Below, one piece after another: positions 9,656 through 19,542 of a stretch of DNA of 64,000 nucleotides. Below the pieces are notes generated by a model. That model searched no databases, was not told where the DNA came from, and saw only the letters and a program-made list of their open reading frames with translations. The position numbers were made by a program, and so were the translations under genes. Every line of letters begins with the position of its first letter. The first letter of the stretch is position 1. This DNA is from Bacteroidota bacterium (GTDB lineage Bacteria; Bacteroidota; Bacteroidia; Chitinophagales; Chitinophagaceae), in NCBI GenBank assembly GCA_023386045.1, contig JAEWKK010000010.1, positions 1-64,000 of the forward strand. Reading direction: 5' to 3'.

Positions 9656-10486
9656 TTATTCTTCTGTCAGTACAAAAGTGATGGGCTGTGTACGGTAAGA
9701 ACGAACTTTTTGTCCATTCTGGATACCTGGTGTCCACCTTGGTCCTTTTTTCAGAACTTCAGCAGCACCTTTGGCCAGTCCATAACCTGGATCATTCAGT
9801 GCCTGTACATCAGTAATGGAACCATCTCTTTCAACAAGGAATTTCACCTGCACGGTATACTGACCCGGAGGTAAACCCTGGTCACGTGCATCCTCAATAT
9901 AACGCTGAAGATTGCTTTCAAGATATCTTCTCCATTGTTTGGAATCCACCTGTGCTTCAATTTCCACTTTGGTGAAGATCTGGTTTTCATCCACTTTGGG
10001 GGCTTCTACCACACCCTTACCTTCATCCACTACCGGAGGAGCAATGATACCTTCGTCTTTGATACCTGTTTCGCTTTTGATATCAATCTTGGTATTCTGG
10101 AGTTCCGTTACTGGTGGGATTTCTTCCTGCTTCACCTCTTCGTCTTTTTTAATAACTGGAGGTGTGAACTTGGCGGTTTCCACTTTTGGTGGAGGTGGTG
10201 CTTTTGGTGGAGGTGGTGGCGGCGGAGGCGGTGCTTCCGGCTGCTTTTCCTGGATGTCCTGGATCACCACATCCCTTACGATATTATCTTCCTGTACCTT
10301 GGGCTTGAGTTCATTGGCCAGGAGAGAAGCACCTATGGCAAGGATGGCGATGGCCGCAGTAATCATTAGGGCCAGGCCAATGCGCCTATTGTAGCGCTTC
10401 CTCAGTTCATAGGCTCCATATTCCTTGTTCCTTCCCTCGAAGACCAGGTCAAGAAGATCAGCCTGTAATATTTTATTTGCTTCCAT
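9656..10486 (-). CDS. TonB-family energy transducer
   Basis: 276 residues. TonB couples the proton-driven ExbB/ExbD motor in the inner membrane to outer-membrane TonB-dependent transporters. A short cytoplasmic N-terminus (DLVFEGRNKEYGAYELRKRYN, the usual Bacteroidota start) precedes one transmembrane helix (about 37-57). A proline-rich periplasm-spanning stretch follows (runs of PPPPPP around residues 86-105). The C-terminal TonB domain (about 185-276) has V-x-F-x-V-x-x-D-G-S-I-x-D and ends RTQPITFVL. It is the last gene of the exbB-exbD-exbD-tonB operon. The partner receptors are not in the window. Confidence 0.93.
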   Translation of the reverse strand: MEANKILQADLLDLVFEGRNKEYGAYELRKRYNRRIGLALMITAAIAILAIGASLLANELKPKVQEDNIVRDVVIQDIQEKQPEAPPPPPPPPPKAPPPPKVETAKFTPPVIKKDEEVKQEEIPPVTELQNTKIDIKSETGIKDEGIIAPPVVDEGKGVVEAPKVDENQIFTKVEIEAQVDSKQWRRYLESNLQRYIEDARDQGLPPGQYTVQVKFLVERDGSITDVQALNDPGYGLAKGAAEVLKKGPRWTPGIQNGQKVRSYRTQPITFVLTEE

Positions 10487-10542
10487 GTTCTGATTTTGTT
10501 GTTAGATGCAAAATGAATTGATTTTCACACCATTCATTCTTA

Positions 10543-11181
10543 TTATTTGATGCTGTTTCTTGCTTCGGTCATTTTCACTACCTCATTTTCATTTGGAGTG
10601 ATGTCGATCATTGCAAAACGCTTCACACCATTAATGGTCATCTCGTCCAGCATGTCAATGGTATTCTTGTAAGTAGCTTCAGAATTAGGCTTAATTACCA
10701 CTACCAGGTCCCTGTCAAGGCAAGCATTCTGCCAGTTTGGATCAGGAGGCGTGGCTTCCTTGGCTCTTTTACGAATATTTTCACAAGTAGCATCATGGAT
10801 GTGGTTGGCCATCACCTGCTTCTTTTTATCAATGATCACCTGACGGATATCCTTGAAATTGCTGCTCTGGAAATTGGAACCATCTTCCTTCAATTGTCCT
10901 TCGTAATAATAAACCTGGTTCCCCTTGCCCAGCATGATAGTCAATGCACCTGATTCTTTAACTTCAGTCAGGTCCTCATTTTTAACATCATCCTTAGGCA
11001 TGGTTAATGGCATCGTATTCGGGGTGCTCATCGTTGTCGTGAAAATAAAGAACGTAATGAGCAGGAATCCGAGGTCAACCATTGGCGTCATATCCACACG
11101 GGTAGAAAGCTTTTTCGCTTTCTTGACGCCCGGGCCTTTTTTATGACCACTATCACCACCGGAAACATCTATATCTGCCAT
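10543..11181 (-). CDS. ExbD/TolR-type biopolymer transport protein (second of two)
   Basis: 212 residues. It has a cytoplasmic N-terminus, one transmembrane helix (about 28-50) preceded by RVDMTPMVDLGFLLITFF, where the conserved Asp carries protons, and a periplasmic domain. The periplasmic part is longer than in E. coli ExbD and has a Cys-containing insertion (DATCENIRKRAKE to WQNACLDRDLVVVIKP). It lies 27 bp downstream of the first exbD. Two adjacent, different ExbD genes are typical of Bacteroidota, where both are thought to join the same ExbB pentamer or form alternative motors. Confidence 0.93.
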   Translation of the reverse strand: MADIDVSGGDSGHKKGPGVKKAKKLSTRVDMTPMVDLGFLLITFFIFTTTMSTPNTMPLTMPKDDVKNEDLTEVKESGALTIMLGKGNQVYYYEGQLKEDGSNFQSSNFKDIRQVIIDKKKQVMANHIHDATCENIRKRAKEATPPDPNWQNACLDRDLVVVIKPNSEATYKNTIDMLDEMTINGVKRFAMIDITPNENEVVKMTEARNSIK

Positions 11182-11207
11182 AGTCGGTTAATTTAAAATG
11201 ATATAAT

Positions 11208-11864
11208 CTATTTTCTGTTTCTTTCCTTGTACAGGTCAGTTCCAAAAGGAACAGTTTCAGGTTCCGTGATCAGCTGGTATTTAAACTGTTCATTTTTTCT
11301 GAATGCTTCTACCACACCTTTAAAAGCAGGGTATTTTGCGCTGTTATCTCCTTTTACCATGATGTTCAGCCTGCGGCCCTGGAAAACATTTACCGCATGC
11401 CCAATCCAGTCCACCAGTTCATTATTGGTGGAGTCTACGGGAATTCCAGGTTGCTTAACTGAACTTCTTTTATCAGGAGAAGTAGCCAGCAGTGCCTTCA
11501 GGTTTTTAAATGGTGAACCCACCGTAGCCTGTCTCATAAAATTTTGCATTTCTCCTTCTGACAGGCCCAAACTCCTTGCTTCATTCACCTTCCTGATCAG
11601 TTCCAACTTCTTGCCATCATCTTGCGCAGGATTTTTCACCTGTAGTGTAAAGAACACTCTTCCTGAAGAATCAAATTCAACGAGAACAGCGTCCTGCTCT
11701 TTCAGTTGGTCTGAAGAAACTGAATGGGGAGTGGTAATTTGTAAAGGTGCCGGTGGCTTGAACTTCGTCGCCAGCATGAAGAAAGAAAGAATAAGGAAAG
11801 CCACGTCAACGAACGGCGTCATATCCGTGGCTGTACTTTTTCTTGGTATTTTAACACTTGGCAT
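11208..11864 (-). CDS. ExbD/TolR-type biopolymer transport protein (first of two)
   Basis: 218 residues, same architecture as its neighbour: a TDMTPFVDVAFLILSFFMLATKF transmembrane segment (about 14-36) with the proton-carrying Asp, and a periplasmic domain with no close sequence match to the second ExbD. It lies 61 bp after exbB and 27 bp before the next gene, clearly in one operon. It works as part of the ExbB/ExbD proton channel that powers TonB. Confidence 0.93.
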   Translation of the reverse strand: MPSVKIPRKSTATDMTPFVDVAFLILSFFMLATKFKPPAPLQITTPHSVSSDQLKEQDAVLVEFDSSGRVFFTLQVKNPAQDDGKKLELIRKVNEARSLGLSEGEMQNFMRQATVGSPFKNLKALLATSPDKRSSVKQPGIPVDSTNNELVDWIGHAVNVFQGRRLNIMVKGDNSAKYPAFKGVVEAFRKNEQFKYQLITEPETVPFGTDLYKERNRK

Positions 11865-11925
11865 GTAATCTTAAAATTTTGTATTGAGAGTCAATTGATT
11901 TCAGAAATCCACAAACTTGATTTGC

Positions 11926-12786
11926 TTATTTGTATAAAGAAGCAAAAGATTGTGTTAAGGTGAAACCTGATTCGTCAATACCATAAGTAATGCTGTCGAT
12001 CTTGGTAGTGAAAATGTTGTACATAATCAGCGCCAGGGCAGATGTACCGATACCTAGGGCTGTATTATACAGGGCTTCAGAGATACCTACGGCAAGCTGA
12101 CCGGCATCACCACCACCTGATTCACCAAGGGCAGAGAAAGAACGAATCATACCGATTACCGTACCCAGAAGGGCAACCAGTGTACCTACTGAAGTAATGG
12201 TAGAAAGGAACACAAGATTCTTCTGAAGCATGGGCAGTTCCAGTGCTGTAGCTTCTTCCACCTCTTTTTGTATAGCAATCACTTTTTGTTCTGTATCCAG
12301 TTCTGTATTGCCCATCATTTCTTTGTAACGACGCAAACCGGCCTTCATTACATTGGCAACAGATCCACGCTGTTTGTCACACTCAGCCAAAGCCGCATCT
12401 ACGTTACGGTTGGCAAGGTGATATTGCACTTTGCGGATAAATTCTGCAATAGAACCTTTTCCCAAAGCTTTTGAAATGGTAAGAAAACGCTCAATAGAAA
12501 AAACGATCACCATGAGGAACATGCCGATCAGTAAGGGAACGATGATACCCCCTTCATAGATTCGATGCCATGCGTCTTTAGGACCATGATGCGAAGGCCA
12601 GAAGCCACCTGCTGCATCTGGTTCTTTAAAACCGCTCGCATCTCCCATCATAAAACGCCAAATAGCATAACCGGCAATTATACAAATGATTGGTGCCAGC
12701 CATGAAATCGCGTTGCTGCTTTTCTTTGGTTGAACTGATGTCGCCTTAACTGATGTTGCACTTGCAGTCGGTCGTGTTTCTGCCAT
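11926..12786 (-). CDS. exbB: ExbB/TolQ/MotA family proton-channel protein
   Basis: 286 residues. First gene of the exbB-exbD-exbD-tonB operon. The N-terminus has an extra transmembrane helix (about 28-45) typical of the longer Bacteroidota ExbB. A second follows at about 78-98, then a long cytoplasmic loop. The conserved channel helices are at about 190-225 (FLSTITSVGTLVALLGTVIGMIRSF) and 235-262 (ISEALYNTALGIGTSALALI). The TVIGM and ALYNTALG motifs are diagnostic of the MotA/TolQ/ExbB family. About 200 bp of AT-rich DNA upstream probably contains the operon promoter, but I found no exact TAnnTTTG there. Confidence 0.94.
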   Translation of the reverse strand: MAETRPTASATSVKATSVQPKKSSNAISWLAPIICIIAGYAIWRFMMGDASGFKEPDAAGGFWPSHHGPKDAWHRIYEGGIIVPLLIGMFLMVIVFSIERFLTISKALGKGSIAEFIRKVQYHLANRNVDAALAECDKQRGSVANVMKAGLRRYKEMMGNTELDTEQKVIAIQKEVEEATALELPMLQKNLVFLSTITSVGTLVALLGTVIGMIRSFSALGESGGGDAGQLAVGISEALYNTALGIGTSALALIMYNIFTTKIDSITYGIDESGFTLTQSFASLYK

Positions 12787-12987
12787 TTTTGTAATTTTTA
12801 ATTTTTAAATGAATCAGTGTTTAAACTTTCGGGGTCACAATTCTACTGAAAAAATGTATAGTTTGCTTATATAGCTACATTTTTTTACAGTCTGTAACCA
12901 AAATATTCTTTCTTATCTGTCCTGCTTAAAGTTAGGAATATATTACCTCTCACCATATCATAAGTAAATGAATATGTTTTCAACCGC

Positions 12988-14259
12988 TTATTCATACCTC
13001 AGGGCATCTATAGGGTTGAGTTTCCCTGCTTTCAGGGCAGGATATAATCCAGCCAGCAAACCTACAATGGTACAGATCACAATTCCATAGATCACCCATT
13101 TCCAGGGCACTACAAAACCCGTGTCCAGCACCATCGAAAAAAGATTGCCGATGCCTACGCCAAGCACTATGCCAAAGATGGCACCCATTACGCTGATCAT
13201 CACTGCTTCCAGCAGGAATTGTTGCCTCACCACCAGGCTCTTTCCTCCTATGGCCTTAATCAAGCCTACCTCTTTGGTACGCTCGGTTACAGCAACCAGC
13301 ATAATATTCATCAATCCTATGGAAGATCCAATCAGTGTAATGAATCCAATGATGATGATCGCTGCTGTGAGATATCCCAGTATGCTCATGGCTTTCTCCG
13401 CCACACTGTTACTACCTTCCACTACAAAATTGCTTTCTTCGGTTACGGTCAGTTTCCTGATGGCACGGAACAAACCCTCCGCCTCACCCATAGCGTTTTC
13501 AATCTGGTTGATCTGTGCAGTCTTGACACCTAAAGTATAAGTACTGTTGCCTCTTACCTTTTTAATATTCTTGTAACCGATGATTATAATGTTATCGCGA
13601 CTGAAACCAAAAGATGAACCACGGCTTCCCAACACAGCGACTACCCGATAAGGAATGTCATCAATCCTAATGATCTTGTTCACTGCGATCTTAGGATCTA
13701 CTTTAAATAACCGTGAAGCCACATCATAACCGATCATACAAACATTCTGTCCACTCTGCACTTCATTATGGCTGAAATTGCGACCCGCAAAAATGGTATA
13801 ACCATTCATGTCAATGTAATTCTCATCGCTGCCAAACATAAAAACATTGGGACTGGTTTTTTTTGACTGATAAGAAACGATGGAATTCCTTCCGCCAAAT
13901 ACAGATATGCTCACTGTTGCAGGAAAGCGGTACTGGCGAACAAATTGTTCTGCCTCATCTTCTGTAATGAGTTTATTAAGACTTGATTGCTTTTGTTTTT
14001 TAGCACCTTTCTTGGAGACCTTCATATCATCTCCACCTCCACCAAGCCTGATATTGCGCTCTTTATACCGGATAGTAAAACCATTGGCGCCCATGGTGGA
14101 AAAGCTTTCTGTGAACTTCTGGTTCATGGCTTCAATGGCCGTAATGATGCCAACCAGGGCCATGATACCAAAGGCAATGATGGCCACAGTGATGCCTGTT
14201 CGCAGCTTGTTGCTGCGTACTGTTCTGAATGAAAGGGAAAGCACATCAGAGATATTCAT
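12988..14259 (-). CDS. MacB/FtsX-type ABC transporter permease
   Basis: 423 residues. One transmembrane helix at the N-terminus (about 21-43) is followed by a periplasmic MacB-like core domain (about 45-285) and three C-terminal helices (about 290-312, 340-365, 380-400) of the FtsX domain; it ends NPIDALRYE, the classical end of this family. Such permeases act with a separate ATPase, using it as a mechanical pump for lipoproteins, peptides or drugs. No ATPase or membrane-fusion gene is adjacent, so the partner must be elsewhere. The ATG follows directly after the U-tract of the nuo terminator, which raises a question about its expression. Confidence 0.9.
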   Translation of the reverse strand: MNISDVLSLSFRTVRSNKLRTGITVAIIAFGIMALVGIITAIEAMNQKFTESFSTMGANGFTIRYKERNIRLGGGGDDMKVSKKGAKKQKQSSLNKLITEDEAEQFVRQYRFPATVSISVFGGRNSIVSYQSKKTSPNVFMFGSDENYIDMNGYTIFAGRNFSHNEVQSGQNVCMIGYDVASRLFKVDPKIAVNKIIRIDDIPYRVVAVLGSRGSSFGFSRDNIIIIGYKNIKKVRGNSTYTLGVKTAQINQIENAMGEAEGLFRAIRKLTVTEESNFVVEGSNSVAEKAMSILGYLTAAIIIIGFITLIGSSIGLMNIMLVAVTERTKEVGLIKAIGGKSLVVRQQFLLEAVMISVMGAIFGIVLGVGIGNLFSMVLDTGFVVPWKWVIYGIVICTIVGLLAGLYPALKAGKLNPIDALRYE

Positions 14260-14294
14260 AAAAAAACAGGCTCGCTAAAATTAGTGAACCTGTT
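14260..14294 (-). terminator. Strong terminator of the nuo operon, abutting the permease start codon
   Basis: 14-bp stem (14265-14278 with 14281-14294, two G-U pairs in one strand), a two-base apparent loop, then seven U on the minus strand (14266 to 14260). It lies 28 bp after the nuoN stop. The permease ATG is at 14257-14259, immediately after the U-run. Confidence 0.85.
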
Positions 14295-14321
14295 ATAGAT
14301 TTATGATGATTTTTTATTGGC

Positions 14322-15692
14322 TTAAAAATAGATCCAGTGAGTAAGCAGGTTAGGGAAGAGTCCCAGCAAAATTGTTACTGCAGCCATTGCTACCAAAGTA
14401 TACCTGAAACCGGCGGAAAGATGGATGGCCTGTACCTTACCTTCCCTGAAATACATGGCCTGGATTAACCTGAAATAATAATAAACGCTGACGGCCGCCA
14501 TCAGAACCGCAAAAATAGCAAGCCATAAAGTGCCTGTTCCTACAGTTGCCTTCAGCATGTAAAATTTGGAAAGAAAACCTGCAGTCAGAGGTATGCCCGC
14601 AAGTGAAAGAAGAAAGATGACCATGGTTGCAGCTACCAAAGGATATTGCCTGGCAAATCCATTGAAGCCTTCGAAAGTATAGTCCTTCATTTTAATCAGT
14701 ACTGCAAAAATTCCAATGGTAGCAAATGAATAAGCAATAGCATACAGGATCAAACCTTCTTTTGCATCGTTATTCAGGGCAAATACGGCCAGCATCATAA
14801 ATCCTGCCTGTGAAATACTTGAATAAGCCAGCATTCTTTTGACGCTTTGCTGAAAAACTGCCGTGATGTTTCCGATAAATAAAGTGGTGGCAACAATAAT
14901 AGCTACCAATAATTTCCATTCTCCCCTGATGGCTCCAAATGAATCATTGAAGAGCCTCATGAAGGCAATGAATACTGCTGCCTTTACTACCGTTGCCATA
15001 AAGGAAGTAAAAACGGTTGGCGCACCATCATATACATCTGGCGTCCAGAAATGAAAAGGCGCAATTGATGCTTTGAATGACATGGAAAATAAAAGCATCA
15101 TCAGTCCTGCAATAATCAGCACAGGAACCTTGGTGGCATCAGCATAGGCTACTGTTGTCTGGAAAGTTCCCGTTGCTCCATATACGAGGGCAATGCCCAT
15201 GAGCATGAGTCCTGTTGAAAAAGAACCCATTAAAAAATATTTGAGAGAAGCTTCATTGCTTTTCAAATTTCTTTTATCGCTACCGGTTAAAATATACAGG
15301 GGAATGGAGATGATCTCAATTCCAAGGAAAAGCATAAGGAGCGATTTGAAAGAAGAAGCAATGGTTATTCCTGCCAGTATAAAAAAGATCAATGCAAAAT
15401 AATCACTGTAGTTCAATCCTACCTTCTCCATATCTTTTGATGAAAGCAGAAAGAAAGCAAAAGTGGAAAGATTGGCAACGAGCATGAACAGCAAAGCATA
15501 CCTGTCAAACACCAGCATTCCTTTTGTATCGATATCCACGAAACTGAAATCGCGGAGTTCAAGGAAATTGACCACAATAATGGCCAGCAATAACACATGT
15601 GCCAGTGTACGCACCGTGCTTCTGCTATTCAGCATGAATGAGCTGAACATCATGATAACACCACTGACAGCCGAAAGGATTAATGTGTTCAT
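14322..15692 (-). CDS. nuoN: NADH-quinone oxidoreductase subunit N
   Basis: 456 residues, about 13-14 transmembrane helices. One of the three antiporter-like proton-pumping subunits of complex I (with L and M). The family signature is visible: LSKDMEKVGLNYSDYFALIFF, KSLLMLFLGIEIISIPLYIL, a helix with Lys in YFLMGSF, and FKASIAPFHFWTPDVYDGAPT with the conserved proton-channel Lys. Last gene of the nuo operon; the gap to nuoM is only 4 bp and a terminator follows. Confidence 0.95.
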   Translation of the reverse strand: MNTLILSAVSGVIMMFSSFMLNSRSTVRTLAHVLLLAIIVVNFLELRDFSFVDIDTKGMLVFDRYALLFMLVANLSTFAFFLLSSKDMEKVGLNYSDYFALIFFILAGITIASSFKSLLMLFLGIEIISIPLYILTGSDKRNLKSNEASLKYFLMGSFSTGLMLMGIALVYGATGTFQTTVAYADATKVPVLIIAGLMMLLFSMSFKASIAPFHFWTPDVYDGAPTVFTSFMATVVKAAVFIAFMRLFNDSFGAIRGEWKLLVAIIVATTLFIGNITAVFQQSVKRMLAYSSISQAGFMMLAVFALNNDAKEGLILYAIAYSFATIGIFAVLIKMKDYTFEGFNGFARQYPLVAATMVIFLLSLAGIPLTAGFLSKFYMLKATVGTGTLWLAIFAVLMAAVSVYYYFRLIQAMYFREGKVQAIHLSAGFRYTLVAMAAVTILLGLFPNLLTHWIYF

Positions 15693-15696
15693 AATA

Positions 15697-17163
15697 TTAG
15701 AATAAGCCGCCGATCCTTACATGTTGCAGTAAGCCATCGACAAAACCATTTGTTAAGTTCAATAAAGGTTGAGGATAAACCCCAAATACAAGAATGACCA
15801 CTACCAATACACCCAGCACAAATTTTTCATTCAGGTAAATATCATGAGCCTTCTCTGTAATGTTATTGGTTGTTCCGTAAAAGATCTTCTGCACCATATT
15901 CAAAGTGTAAACCGCACCAAGGATGATACTGACGCAGGCCAACACGGTAAATATGATCTTATATGCGCTCAATGCATTCCAGATGCCATTAAAGATGAGG
16001 AACTCACCTACAAAGGCATTGGTCAGCGGCAGTGAAACATTGGCCAGGGCAAGGACTACAAGCAAAGCAGTTAATGCAGGCGCTTTGGCTGCAATACCAC
16101 CCAGCTCTGACAGTTTTCTTGTACCAAACTGTCTTTCTATCAATTCTACCACGATCCACAATCCAATGATGTTTATACCATGGTTAAACATCTGCATCAT
16201 CAGGCCCTGCATGCCCAACCTGTTCTCGGCAAACAAAGCCATCACCATTAATCCCATGTGAGCGATGGAAGAATAAGCAATAAGCCTTTTGAAATCATCC
16301 TGCTTCAGTGCAATGATGGAAGCATAGATCACACCTGTTACTGATAGGCTCATCACCACATCTCCCCAGATATGAAAAGCTCCAGGAAGAACTGGCCATA
16401 CCCAGCGAATGATACCAAACAATCCCATTTTAACCATAATTCCGCTCAGCACCATGGTGGTTGCTGTAGGCGACTGCTCATAGGTATCGGGCTGCCAGGT
16501 ATGAAAGGGGAAGATGGGTATTTTAATAGCGAAGGCAACAAACAAGATCCAGAATAACCAGCTCTGTGTGGACCCGCTTAGTTTTAAAGCATAAAATGAA
16601 GCCATTGAAAAAGATCCATCCGGAGTCTGGAAATAGAGATACAATAAACCGATCAGCATGAGCACTGAACCGGTGAAGGTGTAAATAAAAAACTTAAAGG
16701 TCACAGCTATCCTTCTTTCACCACCCCAGCCGGAGCAAAGGAAATAAACAGGAACGAGTGCCAGTTCCCAGAAGAAATAAAACAGCAGGGCATCAGTGGC
16801 TGCAAACACACCCATCAACCCGGCCTGTGTTAATAGCATGAGGCCAAAAAAATTATTCGGCTTCTGGTAATTGCTTTTCCAGGTAGAAAGAAGAATAATG
16901 GGATAGGAAACAGCTGTGAGCAGGCAAAGTACCTGGGAGAGACCGTCAAGTTTCAATGAGAAAGAACTTCCCAGCGTGCCTAACCATTCAGTTGAAAAAG
17001 AAAGCTCCTGGTTATTTTTTACAACAACATTTGCCGTGATCGCAACAGCCATTGTGAGGATAGAACTTAAAAGTGTCCAGCCACGAACAGCCTTGTCATT
17101 CTTCAGGAAGAATGCCAGCAGGCCGCTGATCAATGGAATCAAAAACAGTAATAAGACAATCAT
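15697..17163 (-). CDS. nuoM: NADH-quinone oxidoreductase subunit M
   Basis: 488 residues, about 14 transmembrane helices. Antiporter-like proton-pumping subunit of complex I. Landmarks are the TM5 glutamate region (FYFFWELALVPVYFL), the CSGWGGERRIAVTFKFFIYTFTGS segment, and AFAIKIPIFPFHTWQPDTYEQSPT with the conserved Lys and His. It lies 44 bp after nuoL and 4 bp before nuoN, so nuoM and nuoN are probably translationally coupled. Confidence 0.96.
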   Translation of the reverse strand: MIVLLLFLIPLISGLLAFFLKNDKAVRGWTLLSSILTMAVAITANVVVKNNQELSFSTEWLGTLGSSFSLKLDGLSQVLCLLTAVSYPIILLSTWKSNYQKPNNFFGLMLLTQAGLMGVFAATDALLFYFFWELALVPVYFLCSGWGGERRIAVTFKFFIYTFTGSVLMLIGLLYLYFQTPDGSFSMASFYALKLSGSTQSWLFWILFVAFAIKIPIFPFHTWQPDTYEQSPTATTMVLSGIMVKMGLFGIIRWVWPVLPGAFHIWGDVVMSLSVTGVIYASIIALKQDDFKRLIAYSSIAHMGLMVMALFAENRLGMQGLMMQMFNHGINIIGLWIVVELIERQFGTRKLSELGGIAAKAPALTALLVVLALANVSLPLTNAFVGEFLIFNGIWNALSAYKIIFTVLACVSIILGAVYTLNMVQKIFYGTTNNITEKAHDIYLNEKFVLGVLVVVILVFGVYPQPLLNLTNGFVDGLLQHVRIGGLF

Positions 17164-17207
17164 ATTATTATATCCGACTTAACGGAATTTTTTCTAATTC
17201 TCAATTC

Positions 17208-19127
17208 TTATTTTCTCAAAAAGAATTGCAGCACAAAGAACAATACCATGCTGATGACCATCAGCAATACATAACTTCCTACCTGGCCACTTTGCAACCA
17301 ACGCATTTGCCTGCCACCGTAATTCACCAACTTGCCCACTCCATTCACCATGGCATCTATGCCGCTTTTTTCCAGAACCTGTCCGGCAAAAACACTTAAC
17401 CTGTTAAGCGGACGAACAATGATTCCATCATACAGTTCATCAACATACCATTTGTTCTCCAGGACCTTTGCAAACGGTGAAGCTTTCTCTTCCCTGTAAT
17501 TTCTATATCTCGACCAGGCGATAATAATTGCAATGATGGCTACTGCTGTAGTCAGCCCCATTAAAAGATACTCGGTAGCATGTGAAACTGAAGTATCATG
17601 TTTTAAGTTCTCAACACCTGCACCTGCTAGAAATTCTGCAAGCCTGTCCCAGCCATGTACAAAGATTTCAGGTATGCCGATCCATCCACCAACGATGGAT
17701 AAGATGGCAAGAACGATCAAAGGGATAGTCATGGCTGCAGGACTTTCATGCACATGATGCCTTTGTTCTTCAGTGCCACGAAAACTTCCGGAGAAAGTAA
17801 TAAACAGGAGACGAAACATATAAAAAGCTGTCAGTCCAGCAGTGAGAACACCAATCGCATACAGCACAATGTTCTTTTCAAAGGCTGCCAGTAATATGGC
17901 GTCTTTTGAAAAGAAACCAGAGAAGGGAAAGATTCCGGCGATGGCAATACATCCTATCAGAAAAGTAGCGTAGGTGATCTTTAATTTATTTTTCAGTCCG
18001 CCCATAAAACGGATATCCTGCTGACCGCTCATGGCATGGATCACAGAACCGGAGCCAAGGAAAAGAAGGGCCTTGAAAAATGCATGCGTCACCACATGGA
18101 AGATGGCAGCTACGTAGGCACCGCTTCCCAATGCAAGGAACATATATCCCAGCTGGCTTACTGTTGAATAAGCCAGTACTTTTTTAATATCATTCTGGCG
18201 CAGAGCGATGGTAGCTGCAAATAAAGCCGTAGCCGCACCAATGATGGCAACCACATTCATGGTCAATGGTGCTGCTGAATACAGAACATTGCTTCTAGCG
18301 ATCATGTAGATACCAGCAGTTACCATGGTCGCCGCATGGATCAGGGCGGATACAGGAGTGGGACCAGCCATGGCATCGGGCAACCAGGTGTATAGAGGTA
18401 TCTGTGCACTCTTACCAGTTGCACCTACGAAAAGTAATAAAGTAATTCCGATAAGATCAGTAGAGTTGAGATTGTCAATTTTACTGAATACATCTATAAA
18501 ATTGGTCGTTCCGGTTTTTTGAATGATCCAGAAGATGGCAAGTAAAAAACCAACATCACCGATGCGGTTCATGACAAATGCTTTCTTTGCAGCCTTTGAA
18601 TAATCGATGTTTTTAAACCAGTAACCGATCAGCAGATAAGAACAAAGACCAACACCTTCCCAACCAATGAACATGATCACATAGTTAGCACCCATTACCA
18701 GCAGGAGCATGGAGAAAACAAAGAGGTTCAGGAAAGCGAAATACCTTCCGAAGTGTTCTCTTTTTTCTTCGTGCATGTAAGCCGTGGAATACACATGAAT
18801 TAAAAAACCCACGCCCGTAATTACCAAAAGAAATACGGTGCTGAGCTGATCAATCTGGAAAGAAAAAGGAATCTTTAAAAGACCTACATTGATGAAATCA
18901 AAATAATGAAGAACAGGATCTGCGAGGACCTTTGCATTTCCGGTGATCTGCCTGCCTGACAATTCATCCAGTCTCAAAAACACAACAATGCTGATGATGA
19001 AAGAAGCCAGAATGGTTCCGCTTCCGATCGCTCCTATCATGCCCTTTGGCAAATGTTTTCTGCCAAGTCCATTGATCAGGAAACCCAGGAAGGGCAGGAC
19101 CGGAATTAAAAGGATTAAGTTCTTCAT
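17208..19127 (-). CDS. nuoL: NADH-quinone oxidoreductase subunit L
   Basis: 639 residues, the largest antiporter-like subunit. It has about 16 transmembrane helices and the long lateral amphipathic helix towards the C-terminus, which braces the membrane arm. Signature segments are MFIGWEGVGLCSYLLIGYWF (with the conserved Glu), NRIGDVGFLL, GKSAQIPLYTWLPDAMAGPTPVSALIHAATMVTAG and YSTVSQLGYM. Full length for the family. It sits 60 bp after nuoK and 44 bp before nuoM. Confidence 0.97.
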   Translation of the reverse strand: MKNLILLIPVLPFLGFLINGLGRKHLPKGMIGAIGSGTILASFIISIVVFLRLDELSGRQITGNAKVLADPVLHYFDFINVGLLKIPFSFQIDQLSTVFLLVITGVGFLIHVYSTAYMHEEKREHFGRYFAFLNLFVFSMLLLVMGANYVIMFIGWEGVGLCSYLLIGYWFKNIDYSKAAKKAFVMNRIGDVGFLLAIFWIIQKTGTTNFIDVFSKIDNLNSTDLIGITLLLFVGATGKSAQIPLYTWLPDAMAGPTPVSALIHAATMVTAGIYMIARSNVLYSAAPLTMNVVAIIGAATALFAATIALRQNDIKKVLAYSTVSQLGYMFLALGSGAYVAAIFHVVTHAFFKALLFLGSGSVIHAMSGQQDIRFMGGLKNKLKITYATFLIGCIAIAGIFPFSGFFSKDAILLAAFEKNIVLYAIGVLTAGLTAFYMFRLLFITFSGSFRGTEEQRHHVHESPAAMTIPLIVLAILSIVGGWIGIPEIFVHGWDRLAEFLAGAGVENLKHDTSVSHATEYLLMGLTTAVAIIAIIIAWSRYRNYREEKASPFAKVLENKWYVDELYDGIIVRPLNRLSVFAGQVLEKSGIDAMVNGVGKLVNYGGRQMRWLQSGQVGSYVLLMVISMVLFFVLQFFLRK

Positions 19128-19187
19128 TTCTTTAAGCTTGGCTCATACTACACTGCAATAGAATTGATGCAGGTGGTAGTTTGATTC

Positions 19188-19517
19188 CTAATGTTTAAGT
19201 CTGTTCAAAAAGTTCACATCAACTGAATGCGTGTTTCTATAAAGCATTACAATGATGGCCAGTCCCACACTCACTTCTGCAGCAGCCACCACCATGATAA
19301 AAAACACAAAGATCTGGCCCTCACTGCCTGCCGATGCATTGACAGCGGCGTTTTTCAAATGATGCATTTTAGAAAAAGCCACCAGCAGCAGGTTCACTGC
19401 ATTCAGCATTAATTCTATGCACATGAAAATGATGATGGCATTGCGGCGCGTTAATACACCTACGATGCCGATCACAAACAGTGCAATGGAAAGAAATATG
19501 TAATACTGTATGTTCAT
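19188..19517 (-). CDS. nuoK: NADH-quinone oxidoreductase subunit K
   Basis: 109 residues, three transmembrane helices. The conserved buried glutamates of the proton path are seen in FMCIELMLNAVNLLLV (helix 2) and VVAAAEVSVGLAIIVMLYR (helix 3). The length is normal (about 100). It lies 25 bp after nuoJ. Confidence 0.96.
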   Translation of the reverse strand: MNIQYYIFLSIALFVIGIVGVLTRRNAIIIFMCIELMLNAVNLLLVAFSKMHHLKNAAVNASAGSEGQIFVFFIMVVAAAEVSVGLAIIVMLYRNTHSVDVNFLNRLKH

Positions 19518-19542
19518 TTCAATTTTTGTTCAGTTGTTCTTG

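Noticed and set aside
9912..10394. Long plus-strand frames opposite the TonB gene, with Gly-rich runs
   Set aside because: They are shadows of the proline-rich codons of TonB on the other strand; no family features.
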